In this document: one piece after another, positions 19,852 to 31,487 of the stretch
How positions within the stretch are numbered: the stretch's first letter is position 1
Layout: the number at the start of each line of letters is the position of its first letter
Source of the DNA: Riptortus pedestris
Taxonomy: Eukaryota; Arthropoda; Insecta; Hemiptera; Alydidae
Length of the DNA: 64,000 bases
Assembly (NCBI GenBank): GCA_019009955.1
Contig: CM032233.1
Span: forward strand, 11,724,501 to 11,788,500
Direction of reading: 5' to 3'
The notes under the pieces: model-generated
Told to the model about the DNA's origin: nothing
Database searches by the model: none
Seen by the model: the letters and a program-made list of their open reading frames with translations, nothing else
Program-made: the position numbers and the translations under genes

Positions 19852-20302
19852 CTGTTAACGCTCTAGCGGTCGCAATTTTCGTTTGATCGCTACCAAGCTC
19901 GATATTTAAACGTTTTATGAAAAAATAAAGATCAAGTTCGTTAATGGCTGAAATCGGACCAGTGGGAGGGGGAGTTTAGATAATTCGAAATATCTCCGTT
20001 ACTATACGTCGGATCGAAAAATTATATAGAATCAATCTTATTGCAAATTAAATTTACTATAAATAATGCTATATACATTTATTCTGTATCTTGAATATTA
20101 ACCCAGATATTTGCATTTTTATTAAGTGTGTGCAGATAACGGGAGAGATGAGATCGGCTAACTTCGGGTCTAGTCGTGAGTTTCCGTCAAGAGCTAGTTC
20201 GGGCCGGTCCCGTAACTGTTTGACTCTCTATTCTGAAATTTCTCTATGGTAAAACTTCACGTGGGAAATCTGCTTAGTTTACGCAGCCTCTGCGTGACGG
20301 AC
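19662..20302 (+). mobile_element. HINE-like element with long TA tract
   Basis: 5' end AGCAGATTAAGCG, then GTCCATGGATCC, a TA array at about 19780-19848, the CTCTAGCGGTCGC block and the CGGATCGAAAAATTATATAG block. A foreign segment (20106-20225, with CGGGTCTAGTCGTGAG) comes before the 3' end CGCAGCCTCTGCGTGACGGAC. Confidence 0.78.
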
Positions 20303-20317
20303 TTTTTATTGTTACTA

Positions 20318-20618
20318 TGAAATAAGTAGGAGATGGAGTTTACAAAGGACCGAAAACTAAAAAATGCAAATATCTAGGTTAATGATCAACCTAGTGAAAA
20401 AACCAACATGACAACATACACAGTACATTGCATTTACTATAAGATTGGTTCTATATAATATTTCGATCCAACACATAATAATACTACGAATTTTCAAAAT
20501 TCCCCCCTCCTACTGGTCAGATTTCAGCCATTAACGAACATGATCTTTGTACATAAATGATCGAGTTTGATTACGATCAAGCAAAAATTGGGACCGCTAA
20601 ACAGTAACAGACATATAT
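20318..20618 (-). mobile_element. HINE-like interior, left arm of inverted pair
   Basis: Minus-oriented proximal interior (AAAAATGCAAATATCTAGG, CCGATT-type block, AACAGACATATATAT). It ends at a short TA/CA tract and is followed by plus-oriented sequence, like the pair at 10.3-11.1 kb. Confidence 0.65.
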
Positions 20619-20621
20619 ATA

Positions 20622-21066
20622 CATACACACCCCACTCCTACTCATGACATTTAAACAATACAGGATTATATAATGAGCCACCTTTTTCGAAGCTAAATAC
20701 CAAATATTGTTTTCAAGAGACCTTTATTATACGAGATACATGCAAATACATTCTTTTGACCCCCCCCCCCTCTTTAGTTCTTGGATTACTAAAATTGGAG
20801 TGATCGAGATGATCAACAATTACTCTGATTATTCATAGTTTTCAATAAGATTAATATGTTATATTCAGATATATTTCGATAATTGCTTTTCTTTGCGGTG
20901 AAGGATACTTCTATCCATCTGCTCAGCTCTGGGGGTGACTGACCTGTTTGTTTACAATTCAGACACTTCCCGTTGGGAGGTTATTAAAAGTGTTTCCAGT
21001 ATGTAGATTTATCAATTGCAAAACGAAGGAAATCTGCTTAGTTTACGCAGCCCCTGCGTGACGGAC
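20622..21066 (+). mobile_element. HINE-like distal half, subfamily A end
   Basis: Runs from CCCCACTCCTACTCATGAC through a C-run (20761-20770) and TTCTTGGATTACTAAAA to the perfect hairpin ACGCAGCCCCTGCGT and GACGGAC. Confidence 0.78.
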
Positions 21067-21071
21067 TTTTT

Positions 21072-21270
21072 TTCTTTAAGGTTTAAGGTAAGCACTAAAT
21101 GATTGCTTCATTGCCATCAAATTACAGTCATATTATAGTTTTATGCTCAATGCCTAGAGGAGCTGTTGGGTAAATATTGCCGATTTTAATATCATTCATG
21201 GTTTCAAATAAATCTAATTTCCCGCCAAAATATAAAGCAAGGTGATAAAATATGATTAAATACCTTTCCG
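21072..21270 (+). repeat. Shared downstream flank of HINE-like copies (copy 2 of 2)
   Basis: Matches 11150-11340 closely; here it is followed by another HINE-like 3' end. It includes the extra stretch CAATGCCTAGAGGAGC, absent from copy 1. Confidence 0.7.
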
Positions 21271-21343
21271 GCATGTAGATTTATCTATTGCAAAACTTCT
21301 CGAAGGAAATCTGCTTAGTTTACGCAGCCCCTACGTAACGGAC
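21271..21343 (+). mobile_element. HINE-like 3' end fragment
   Basis: GCATGTAGATTTATCTATTG, then GGAAATCTGCTTAG and a hairpin with one change (ACGCAGCCCCTACGT). Confidence 0.75.
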
Positions 21344-21850
21344 TTTGTCTATGAGTAGCTGTTTACTAATTCAATTCCCTTGAGTAGGAGAAGATATATA
21401 TTAGTTATTCTCTATTATATCTTCCGATTTCTTCTATGTCTAATTTAAATGCTTGACCCAATTGCATCTGGGGAATATATATGATAATGAAGGAAGGAGG
21501 CTATGTTATTGAAATTCACTTTATTCCTGTCAGCCGGGGCATTAACCTGCCGCCAAATGCAAACTGCTTGTCATTTATACAGCCCCATCATTATTCCAAC
21601 TATTGGCCACGGGCCCAGCCTCATTTTTTGTCCCGCTCGCCAATAGTCTAGCCCGTCGATAAAAGTTTTAATTGTTCTCAAAACATCACTTCATTCCAAA
21701 CTGCCAAGAATATAGGAAACCATTGAGTGGATGTTGGTTCGTAGGTTAGCCTGCATCGAGTTCATAACATATGTACATGACAATAGCTCGGGCCGGTTTC
21801 ATCTATAACCTGCCTCCGGTGAGTGGACTTATTTACTCCTCTTAAAATGC
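21344..21850. other. Low-repeat island
   Basis: Higher-complexity sequence (for example TTCCTGTCAGCCGGGGC, ACGGGCCCAGCCTC) with no repeat match in the window and no convincing reading frame. Candidate single-copy non-coding DNA. Confidence 0.4.
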
Positions 21851-22326
21851 TCATTATATATATATTTGTATATTTATATATGACTTTTACCACTCTAGCT
21901 GTGTCGCATTTTTTGTTTGATCGCTACTAAATTCAGTATACAAACGTTCCATGTAAAAATAATGATTAAGTTTGTTTACTGCTGAAATCGGACATGTGGA
22001 AGTGGGGGTTTAGAGGGGAAGAATTGCGAAAATTTGAAATATCTCTGTTACTATGAGTTGGATCGGAAAATAATATAGAACCAATCTTATTGCTAATGCA
22101 ATTTTCTATAGTTCTTCTGTTTTTTTTATACATGTTTTCTCTATATTGAATATTAACTGAGATATGTCCATATTTTACTCTTGCTCGTGTCATATTCACT
22201 ATAAACTGTTATATCAGGAACCACTTCATTCCAAGGTTAAACACCACATACGGTTTTCATTGAACTATTACTTTGCGAGACACATGCAAATGCGTCATTA
22301 GTTCACGCAGCCCCTGCTTGACTGCT
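21851..22326 (+). mobile_element. HINE-like element, 5'-truncated, B-like end
   Basis: From a TA-rich start through the CTCTAGCTGTGTCGC block, the ATCGGACATGTGG block and the ACATGCAAATGCGTC segment to CACGCAGCCCCTGCTTGAC. The GGGAAATCTGC motif before the hairpin has been lost. Confidence 0.65.
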
Positions 22327-22327
22327 C

Positions 22328-22450
<123 letters not shown>

Positions 22451-23727
22451 CTAGCTCAGATACCCAGCTTCGCCCGGGAATTCATTTGAGGCTGGATGGT
22501 GATGGAATTCTTTAGGCAAGGCTTTACTCTGCACAATATTTTGACATTTATCCGTACCAGTGGTTAGGGTTTATACCCGTCCCATAGCAATGGATTTGTT
22601 GATAATTTAATTAATTTTTTATGTAAGACTTCACTGTCCTCCATATTGTCATATTTCCCGTTTCCTGTGCATTATGCATAGATTTAAATTATTAAGGACA
22701 AAATATTATAATAATAAATTAGAATTAATTATTCCAGGTGAGGTACCTGGTAGTTCATATTGAAAAGAATTGTTGAGCAAATTTCTCTAAATAACAAAAT
22801 AAACAACTTTTGATAAGTGCATATTTGCCGAAACCCCAATAGGAAACGAAATATCACTACTTTTAATTTCAGTCCTCCCTTATAACCCCCACTCCTGCCC
22901 GTCCCTAGAAATGATAGTATGGCTTATTATAAGGAATGCGTTAGTGCTAATACACATACCGAGTTTTATTTATTTCGGTTGGGTCTTTTGTCCCAAATAA
23001 AATTGTTCACTTCCGCTATAGGTTTTAGCGTATATCTCGTTTATAATTCGGTATACGAAAAAAGTGTATATAACAAAAGTTACTCTAAATAACAAAATAA
23101 ACAACTTTTGTTATGGTCATATTTGCCGAAAAACCAATAGGAAACGGAATATCCCTATTTTTAATTTCTGGCTTCCCTTATAACCCCCACTCCTGCTCGT
23201 CCATAGAAATTTTGGTATGGCTTATTATAATGAAGGCCTCACTGCTAATACACATACCGAGTTTTATTTAGTTCGCTTGAGTCTTTTTTGGCAAATAATA
23301 TTGTTGACTCCCGCTATAATTTTTAGCGTATAACGCATTTAAACTTTGGTATACGACAAAAGTATATATAACAAAAGTTACTCTAAATAACAAAATAAAC
23401 AACTTTTGTGATGTGCATATTTGCCGAAAAACTAATAGAAAACGAAATATCACTATTTTTAATTTCAGGCTACCCTTATAACCCCCACTCCTGTTCGTCT
23501 CAGAGAAAATTAATATAGCCTAAAGTCTAAGTTGGGTTATTAGTAATATACATACCAAGTTTCATAAAATTCGGTTCAGCCGTTTATGCGTGTAAAGGTA
23601 ACAAACAAACAAACAAATAAACAAACAGACACCAAACAAACAAAATGCAGTTATGGTGTCTGTGACATGTGAAACGAAAAGTTATCGTGAAATTTCGCGA
23701 AAATATCAATGTACAGACAGAGGTTAC

Positions 23728-23735
<8 letters not shown>
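22451..23735 (-). mobile_element. Helitron-type non-autonomous element (family HelA), copy 1
   Basis: Minus strand: the 3' end is a hairpin (CCCGGGCGAAGCTGGG) then TATCTGAGCTAG followed by T, matching the Helitron rule of hairpin plus CTRR before T. The 5' part carries GGTTACAATTTT's complement and TTTCGCGAAATTTCACG, then GTTTG repeats. The body holds three tandem units of about 295 bp, each with AACAAAAGTT ... AACTTTTGTT (10-bp arms). No Rep or helicase coding. The 5' TC is obscured by the TA tract. Confidence 0.75.
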
Positions 23736-23783
<48 letters not shown>

Positions 23784-23786
<3 letters not shown>

Positions 23787-24353
23787 ATGTTGTTAAATTA
23801 AATGTACTATAAATATAGTTATATACATTTATTCTCTATCATAAATATTAACCGAGATAATTGCTTTTTTTTTCGGGTTTGAGCCTTCAGCAAACCCCCA
23901 ATTCTACTCATGTTACATAAACAATACTCTGTTATATAATAAACCACATTGTTCGAGACTCAAATACCAAATATGGTTTTCAAGAGGCCTTTATTATTTG
24001 AGATGCGTTCAAATATGTTCTGGTGACCCCCTCCCACGATTTAAGTTCTTGCGACTAATAAAATTTGATTGATTGAGATAAATATTCTTCTGATTCGTTA
24101 TGAATTAAGGTACTAGATATACATAGTATATAGTTTTCAATAAAATTAATATATATATATTCTTATATACTTCAGTAATTGTTTTTCTTTCCGGTGTGAG
24201 GTTGGCAGATCTGTTTGTTTACATTTGAGACGCTTCCCGTCGGGAAGTTGCTTATCGTTTGTGTTGCTGTTGTGTTACCAGTATGTAGATTTATCTATTG
24301 TTAAACCTCAGGAAGGAAATATTCTTGGTTTACGCAGCCCCTGCGTGACGGGC
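23784..24353 (+). mobile_element. HINE-like element, 5'-truncated, subfamily A
   Basis: Begins right after a TA array (23735-23783) with TTAAATGTACTATAAATATA and continues to the hairpin ACGCAGCCCCTGCGT and GACGGGC. Confidence 0.78.
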
Positions 24354-24696
24354 TTTTTTAGTTTTATTATTGAATTATTGAACAAATAATGATGTTTTCA
24401 AAAAGGGTATTATTTCTTGGGAGATAATGAAATGAGACAACTTCTGCGGCTCTCCATAGATAGCATGTACATGAATGATTCATGAGTTAGCCACCCCTGC
24501 CAGAATCTTAACAATATTATTGATTTGCACAGGTTCATTTTGTTTCACTAGCTCTAATGCATTTGAAAGGTCATTCATTATAACAACATTCCTAGTTCCT
24601 TTTAGTCTGGAATATATAATGCAGCTATTCATTTTCTACAATTGTTGATCTGTGCATTTTTTGATAACTCAAGTATTAATGGAGTTATCGGATTTT
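24354..24696. other. No gene recognised
   Basis: Unassigned sequence with no similarity seen to other parts of the window. Confidence 0.35.
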
Positions 24697-24820
24697 AGCA
24701 GATTTCCTTTAAGGGAATTCAGCTATTGAGGGTGTACCATGATTTTCGAAAACATTCTTCAAATGTCCATCGATCCTATCCAGGAGATGACGAAAATGAG
24801 TTCCGTTCAACATTTTATTA

Positions 24821-24863
<43 letters not shown>

Positions 24864-25125
24864 CTGTTACCGCTCTAGCGGTCGCAATTATTGTTTGATC
24901 GTTACCAAACTCGATATTTGGTCGTTTTATGTAAAAAGAAAGGTCAAGTTCGTGAACGGCTTACATCGGACTGGGAGGGGGGGGGGTGGCGGTTAGAGAT
25001 GAGGAATTTCGAAAATTCTCTGTTACTATACGTCGGCTCGAAAAATTGTGTGGAACCAATGTTATTGTAAAATGTAATGTTCTATAAATGGTGTTATGTA
25101 TGTTTTTTTTCACTATGTTGATTAT
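24697..25125 (+). mobile_element. HINE-like element, 3'-truncated
   Basis: AGCAGATTTCCTTTAAGGG, CGATCCTATCC, a TA array (about 24831-24858), CTCTAGCGGTCGC, a G-run (24977-24986) and CTATACGTCGGCTCG, then divergence at about 25125. The following 25126-25460 is unassigned, GA-rich on the plus strand. Confidence 0.75.
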
Positions 25126-25480
25126 TACCCGATATATTCAAAGAAGGAAGTGGTGGGAGGAGGGGGTGGTGTCTTGTTCTATGATGAGCCAGTTTTTTAA
25201 AATGATTTATGAAGTTCATTTGTTTGTTCGAATATTTTTGGATATGGAATCGGCGTCAGAAGAGACGAGAATGTGATTGTGTGGGATTTTGAAATTAGAC
25301 CATTTATTGAGGATTTCGAACGAATATTTAATGGAATAAGGGTTTTGATGACTGAAGAAACGGATTCCGGGAAGGAGGAATTTGCTGACTTTTGAAAAGG
25401 GGTGTCGATGTTGAATGTGACGGGTCGAATGGGGTTACCTAGATTATTATAATTTTCTTTCAGCAGATTTCCCTTAAGAA

Positions 25481-26239
25481 AGAACGCAGGTGGCTGCGTA
25501 AACTAAGCAGACGTGTCCCACGTATTTGCATTTATCTCAAAAATTAAAAGTTCAATCAGAACAATATTCGGTATTTATGCTTCAAATAATGTTCTTCATA
25601 ATATAACAGCTTATTGTTAATATGACATGAGTAGAAGTTGGGATTTGCTGTAGGCTCATAACTTGAAAATGCAAATATCTCGGTTAATATTCAAGATAGA
25701 GAATAAATATATTTAACAATATTTATAGGCCATTACATTTGCAATAAGATTGGTTCTATACAATTTTTCGATCCGAAGTCTTATATCGGTGATATTAAGA
25801 ATTTTCGAAATTCCTCACCTCTATGCCCTTCCCTCTTGGTCCGATTTCATCCGTTAACGAACTTGATCTTTCTTTTAACATAAAACACTTATATATCAAG
25901 TTTCGTAACGATTAAACAAAAATTGCGCCGTTTCGGATCCGATGTATAGTAACAGAGATATTTCGAAAATCCTCTTCTTAATTCTACTTGTCCCCGATTT
26001 TAGCTATTAAAGAACGTCTTAATGAATCATTCTTTTTGCATAAAACGATTAAATATCCAGTTTGGTAACGATCAAACAAAAATTACGACCGCTACTGCGT
26101 TAGCGGACAAATATATATATTGAACGGACCTCATTTTCGTCATCTCCTGGGTAGGATCGATGGACATTTTAAGAAAGTTTTCGAAAATCGCGTCATGAGT
26201 ACGACCTCAATAGCTGATTTCCATTAAGGGAAATCTGCT
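25481..26239 (-). mobile_element. HINE-like element, full length, B-type, short TA tract
   Basis: The 3' end at the left (ACGCAGGTGGCTGCGTAAAC) and complete 5' palindrome at the right (GATTTCCATTAAGGGAAATC) bound about 760 bp. The proximal interior is partly duplicated: a CGATCC / CGGAGATATT block appears near 25770 and again near 25940. The TA tract is only about 10 bp (26111-26120). Confidence 0.8.
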
Positions 26240-26733
26240 AAAAGATCCAATCTCTCTACCATTTGTTTTGTCACAACGGCTATTTCGTTTTCCAAAAACT
26301 ATATATATATATAGTTATATTTATGGTAGAGAAACTAAAATTTGTTTATCATAATGCACATATAATTTTGTTTGAAATGTTCAAGAAGTTATTTCTTATT
26401 TAGTAATATGTAAATAGAGGATGAAATAGGAACTGCTAACTTGAGTCGGTCATATTTCAATAATTTAGCTGTATATAAAAGCCAAAACATCTATAGGCCC
26501 TGTCCATGTTATGGACAGTTTTTGTTCGTTTCTAAATATTCCCTGTCTTTCAATATTTTGGATTGAGTATTGATTTTCTGTTTTTTTGTTTTACAGGTAT
26601 GAATCGATATCTCCTGATGGGAGATAGGAACTTGTCAAAATTCACCATGACTAAGAATTATGAAAGAAGAACCAGAATGATTAAGATAAATGCAAGTAGA
26701 TTTATTTATCATTGATACATAATCAACATTTAT
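26240..26733. other. Unassigned; contains a weak acceptor-like site
   Basis: A polypyrimidine-AG stretch (TTTTTTTGTTTTACAG, ending 26597) precedes a 36-codon frame starting MNRYLLMGDRN and ending in TGA near 26716. That is the shape of a terminal exon, but there is no partner exon or known domain, so I do not call a gene. Confidence 0.3.
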
Positions 26734-26968
26734 TGGGCTCAGGTTAGCCATGTGAGTTAAAGCGTTGACCTTTATCTCACATGGTTTAACTAGAGTGGCG
26801 AGTTCGTTTCTCGTCTGGGCAAAGGAAATTATTTAGTGACGGAATTCATTAAATAACATCCTAAGTCCCACCCTGGCTAGAAAAGGGTGGCAACCTGTAG
26901 ATAACCCGTCCCAATTAGCCTTAGTTGCAAAAAGTGGCCGTCAATAAATGATAATAATTATTTAAGAT
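26734..26968 (+). mobile_element. tRNA-derived SINE, copy 3
   Basis: GGGCTCAGGTTAGCCATGTG, box A-like GTGAGTTAAAGCG, box B-like GAGTTCGTTTCTCG, body with CACCCTGGCTAGAAAAGGG and tail AATGATAATAATT. The best-placed copy for a consensus, since it lies on the plus strand. Confidence 0.85.
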
Positions 26969-27649
26969 TATATAATAATAATCATCATTTTTTTTTGCCC
27001 GGGTTTTATCAGGCGCTGGTTTACATTTGATTCCTTGGCATTTACATGCATGTTTTGCCTTTGGGACCTAGCGAGAATTGATAGTGAGAATGAAAGCTGT
27101 AGGTTCGCCCTGCTCAATACTCAATATATCATGAACCATATTAATCATAATCATAGATAGCATTCGCCTTTATTGAGCACAGAGTTCTGTGTTCACCCTG
27201 AAAATATTAAACCTTGCACAAGGTCTCGATTTCGTAAATAAATTTCATAAAATTATATTTTTCATAAAGATCTGCTCTATTTACTCTATATGTTTACGTG
27301 TTATGCTCAAATAAGCTATAATCACTTCTGGCCCACCCCTCCCGACCTCACATTGGCTTATGTTTACATGGGATTTGATGCTTATACTTTTAGTAATGTA
27401 GAGTTTTTCTCAGAAATGTGAATTTTTTTAAGTCTCATAAATATATAATTTAAAAGAATGAACGCTGGAGAGGTACACCCAGTTATTTCTGGAATTTATT
27501 AACTCTGCTCCGTTAATATATGTTATACTTTACTTAACATGCTATGTACCATTAAGAATGTACGGTTTATTCTCCAACCATAAAAAGGGTACAACACAAG
27601 GAGGGTTTTTTAATGGTGATTATTACCTATATAAAGCTGCTGCCATTTT
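26969..27649. other. No gene recognised
   Basis: AT-rich with ATAATAATAATC repeats next to the SINE tail. No domain, RNA or repeat match seen. Confidence 0.4.
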
Positions 27650-27771
27650 AGCAGATTTACGGTGAGGGAAATCAGCTATTGAGGTCGTACTCATGACGCA
27701 TTTTTTGAAATTTTTCTTCAAATGTCCATCGATCCTACCCAGGAGATGACGATAATGAGGTCTGTTCAAAA

Positions 27772-27819
<48 letters not shown>

Positions 27820-28213
27820 CTGTTACCGTTCTAGCGGTCGCAGTTTGTGTCTTATCATTACCAAACTTGATATATAATTTTTTTATACAAAAGACAGGCA
27901 ATTTCGTTACTAACGGCTGAAATCGGACCAGAGAGGGGGGAGGGGGTTAGAGGGGGATAATTTAAAAAATTCTTAATATCTCCGTTATTATGCTTAGGAT
28001 CGACAATATTTGAATTTTTTAGTTTTCGGTCTTCAGTAAACCCCCACTCTTACTCATCTCATATTACCAATATTCTTTTATGTTATGAAGCACTTTATTT
28101 AAAGCTTAAATACCAAATATTGCTCTCATTAAACTTTTAATTTTTGAGATAAATGCAAAAACGTGAAGCATGGGGGAAATCTGCTTAGTTAACGCAGCCC
28201 CTGCATGACGGAC
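27650..28213 (+). mobile_element. HINE-like element, full length, subfamily B
   Basis: AGCAGATTTACGGTGAGGG, GTCCATCGATCC, a TA array (27774-27813), TTCTAGCGGTCGC, then directly the B-type distal block and GGGAAATCTGCTTAG with hairpin ACGCAGCCCCTGCAT and GACGGAC, T5. At 564 bp it is the cleanest B reference: it lacks the whole TTCTTGGACTACTAAAA segment of A. Confidence 0.85.
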
Positions 28214-28329
28214 TTTTTGTGCTTTGGACCACTTTTGAGGAAATGAACGTTTATTCATAGATGGTTCGGAATGCAGAATTCTTTCTATGATTATGAATAA
28301 TATGGTTAATACGATAATCTATGATTATG

Positions 28330-28560
28330 TTATATATAAAAAAAGATACATGCACAGGAAACGGGTAATATAAAAATATTGTGTATAGTGTAGAATTAAG
28401 TACATAACAAATACTTTTATTATTAACATATCCCCAGCACGCCGGGTACTCGGGCTTAATCCTAAGCATTGAATGTAAAAATATTGTACAAAGTAAAGCC
28501 CAAAAAAATACATCATTCAGCCTCAAATGATTTCCCGGGCGTGCCGGGTACCTTAGCTAG
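28330..28560 (+). mobile_element. Helitron-type 3' end fragment (HelA-like)
   Basis: Ends with the hairpin CCCGGGCGTGCCGGG, then TACCTTAGCTAG and T. The upstream part resembles the 3' quarter of the HelA copy at 35.5-36.6 kb (GTAAAAATATTGTACAAAGT, CATTCAGCCTCAAATG). The 5' portion is missing. Confidence 0.7.
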
Positions 28561-28601
28561 TTTTTAAGTATAATCCAGCAATAGCAGGGCAAATTAATAA
28601 A

Positions 28602-29418
28602 GTCCCTCACCCAGGGGCTGCGTTAACTAAGCAGATTTCCCACGTGGGTCACATACTTGCATTTACTTCAAAACGTAAAAGTATAATGAGAAAAGGTTTG
28701 GTTTTATAAAGCTTATTGTTAATATGACATGGTTTTCTGGTTAATAATCAAGATAGTAAAACTTCGTACATAACAAAATAACATTTATAGAGCATTACAT
28801 TTACCTGAAGATTGATTATATACAATTTTTCGATCTGACGTATAACAACGAAGATATTTCAAATTTTGGAAATTCTTCCCCTCTAAACTCCCCCCCCCCC
28901 AGTCCGATTTTAGCCGGTACGATCAGACAAAAACCACTAGAATGTTGACATATATATACATATATACACCGGGTGTCCCAACTTCCCGCGTACCACCCTT
29001 AAAATCTCCAATTTTGTTAATAAAAGGCTGAGACTCGGCGTCCAATAATGGTGACACCTCAAGAATCCTTTCAGTCCATATTCAACCTCGTAACCTTCTC
29101 CAGTACTTCTCCAGCGGCCATAACTTTGGAATTTCTAATGGAATGCCATACTTTTTATGACGGATTCTTATAGAAAATCAAATTCGAATACGAGTATATA
29201 TATCGATAATTTATCGATTTGATGCATCCTTTAGCCGTAAAATGCACAAATTTTTATTTCAGAAACAGCACGTTTTATTGATTAATGCTGCGACATAAAA
29301 GTTGTAGCCAAAAAAAAAAAATTATCTTTGAAACAACTCTACGGAAAAAGTAATGGATACTGAAAAATAAATTTATTAGTTTTCTAAAATCGCATCATGA
29401 GTACGACCTCAGTAGTTA
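28602..29418 (-). mobile_element. HINE-like element (B) with mariner-like MITE in its TA tract
   Basis: The 3' end (GTCCCTCACCCAGGGGCTGCG) and B-type interior run to a short TATATACATATATAC tract. The MITE follows, then the decayed 5' end (CGCATCATGAGTACGACC). The 5' palindrome is gone. Confidence 0.75.
28969..29382 (+). mobile_element. Mariner-like MITE (CAGGGTGTCCCA family), left half
   Basis: CCGGGTGTCCCAACTTCCC start, then CCATATTCAACCTCGTAACC, GGAATGCCATACTTTTTATG and the CATAAAAGTTGTAGCC block. Truncated at the A-rich core. Confidence 0.72.
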
Positions 29419-29599
29419 AAATGTTTTTCTAAAGGTATATAGAAATAACCCTTTGAGGAGGAGTAGTGACACCCGAAACGCTTTGGGGATAAAATAAATG
29501 ACTATATGAAGAAATTTTTATTTTTTGACCTTATGGCTCAAAAACGTTCATAAATAATAAATGGTCAGTGTATAAATTTACTCTATGTGTATTTGTCTG

Positions 29600-29790
29600 T
29601 TACCTTTCTAGCGAAAAACGATTAAATGTCGAGTTTTGTTTTGATTGAACAAAAATTACGACCGCTAGAGTGTTAACAGACAAATATATATATGTATATA
29701 TATTTGTCAGTTAACGCTGTAGTGGTTGCAATTTCATCGTCTTCTAGTTAGGATCGATACACATTTGTGGAAATTTTTCGGAAATTAGCT
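29600..29790 (-). mobile_element. HINE-like proximal scraps around a TA palindrome
   Basis: ACGACCGCTAGAGTGTTAAC and an ACAAATATA...TATATTTGT inverted stretch, then CTGTAGTGGTTGC and TAGGATCGATACACATTTG. Two partial copies meet in opposite orientation. Confidence 0.55.
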
Positions 29791-30360
29791 GCATTCTCTA
29801 GACGTGTACATAGCTTACCAAAACAGTGCTCTGGAGCATTACATTGTTGTACTAAAGCAGTTCATGTTTGTTTTTTACACTTTTATACAGTGCCATTATT
29901 CAATGTAAATATTTGGCGTGGATGGCACGTGATTATGTGGGTTTTGGAATGGGCGTCGTAGGCTGGCCTGGTGTAGTGACTCGTATACCCCCGCTGCATC
30001 GGACTCCTAACCTTCAGCTCGAGGAATGTTTAGGGATAAGCATCTACAATCCCATCAATGGCAGCTCTTTTGTTTACATTCGATCAATATCAGACCTGCC
30101 ACAATAATAAATAGCCCTCCTTACTGATACACCTTCAATGAGCCTACTCTAATTGTCCGATTATACAGCCCGCCCGACAATACTCGTACATCTGATTAAT
30201 AACTGGGCGCTACAGTCGCCCGAGGACCTGGACCTCTGCCCGCCACCTATATTTTGAAGCTAGGATCATCCAGTTACGGAGCCCAGCCTCTGCAAGTCCT
30301 CCACTGGCCCACCCTTTGCTCTCCATCATCTAAACCTGACTTACTTAATACCATTCATTT
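29791..30360. other. Low-repeat island
   Basis: About 570 bp of balanced composition with GC-richer parts (CGTCGTAGGCTGGCCTGG, CAGTCGCCCGAGGACC). No repeat match and no recognised protein. One of the best candidates for unique host sequence. Confidence 0.45.
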
Positions 30361-30450
30361 GGGCAGATTTCCCTTCAGCTCTTTTCGAAAAATTTCCTCA
30401 AATGTCAATCGATCCTACTGAGGAATAATGAAAATTAGGTACATTCAAAA

Positions 30451-30510
<60 letters not shown>

Positions 30511-31421
30511 TAGCTCAGATACCCTGCTTCGCTCGGGAATTCATTTGAGGCTGAATGGTGATGGTATATTTTTGGCAAGGCTTCCAGTGTTATAAGGGTT
30601 AACACCCGTCGTTTCTGTGGATTTGTTAATAATAAAATTATTTTTTTATGTAAGACTTTACTGTCCTGCATATTGTCATATTTCCCGTTTCCTGTGCATT
30701 ATGCATAGATTGGAATTATTAATGAGAAAATATTGAAATACATTTGAATCATTTTTTTCATTAGTTCATATTGAAAAGAAGTGTTGAGCAAATTTCTCTA
30801 AATAACAAAATAAACAACTTTTGTTATGTGCATATTTGCCGAAACCCCAATAGGAAATCAATATTTTTAATTTCAGGCCTCCCTTATAACCCCCACTCCT
30901 GCCCGTCCCTAGAAATAGTATGGCTTATTATAAGGAAGGCGTTAGTGCTAATACACATACTGAGTGTTTTATTTAGTTCGGTTGAGTCTTTTGTGCCAAA
31001 TAAAACTGTTGACTCCCGCTATAATTTTTAGCCTATAACGCCTTTATACTTCGGTATACGGTAAAAGTGCATATAACAAAAGTTACTCTAAATAACCTAA
31101 TAAACGACTTTTGTTATGTTCATATTTCCCGATAAACCAATAGGAAACGAAAAATCGCTATTTGTAATTTCTGGCTTTCCTTATAACCCCCACTCCTGTT
31201 TGTCTTAGAGAATATTAATATAGCCTAAAGTCTAAGTTGGGCTAGTAGTAATATACATACCAAGTTTCATAAAATTCGGTTCAGCCGTTTATGCGTGAAA
31301 AGGTAACAAACAAACAAACAGACAGACACCAAAGAAACAAAATGCGGTTATGGTGTCTATGACATGTGAAACGAAAAGTTATCGTGAAATTTCACGAAAA
31401 AAATCAATTTACAGAGGTTAC

Positions 31422-31487
<66 letters not shown>

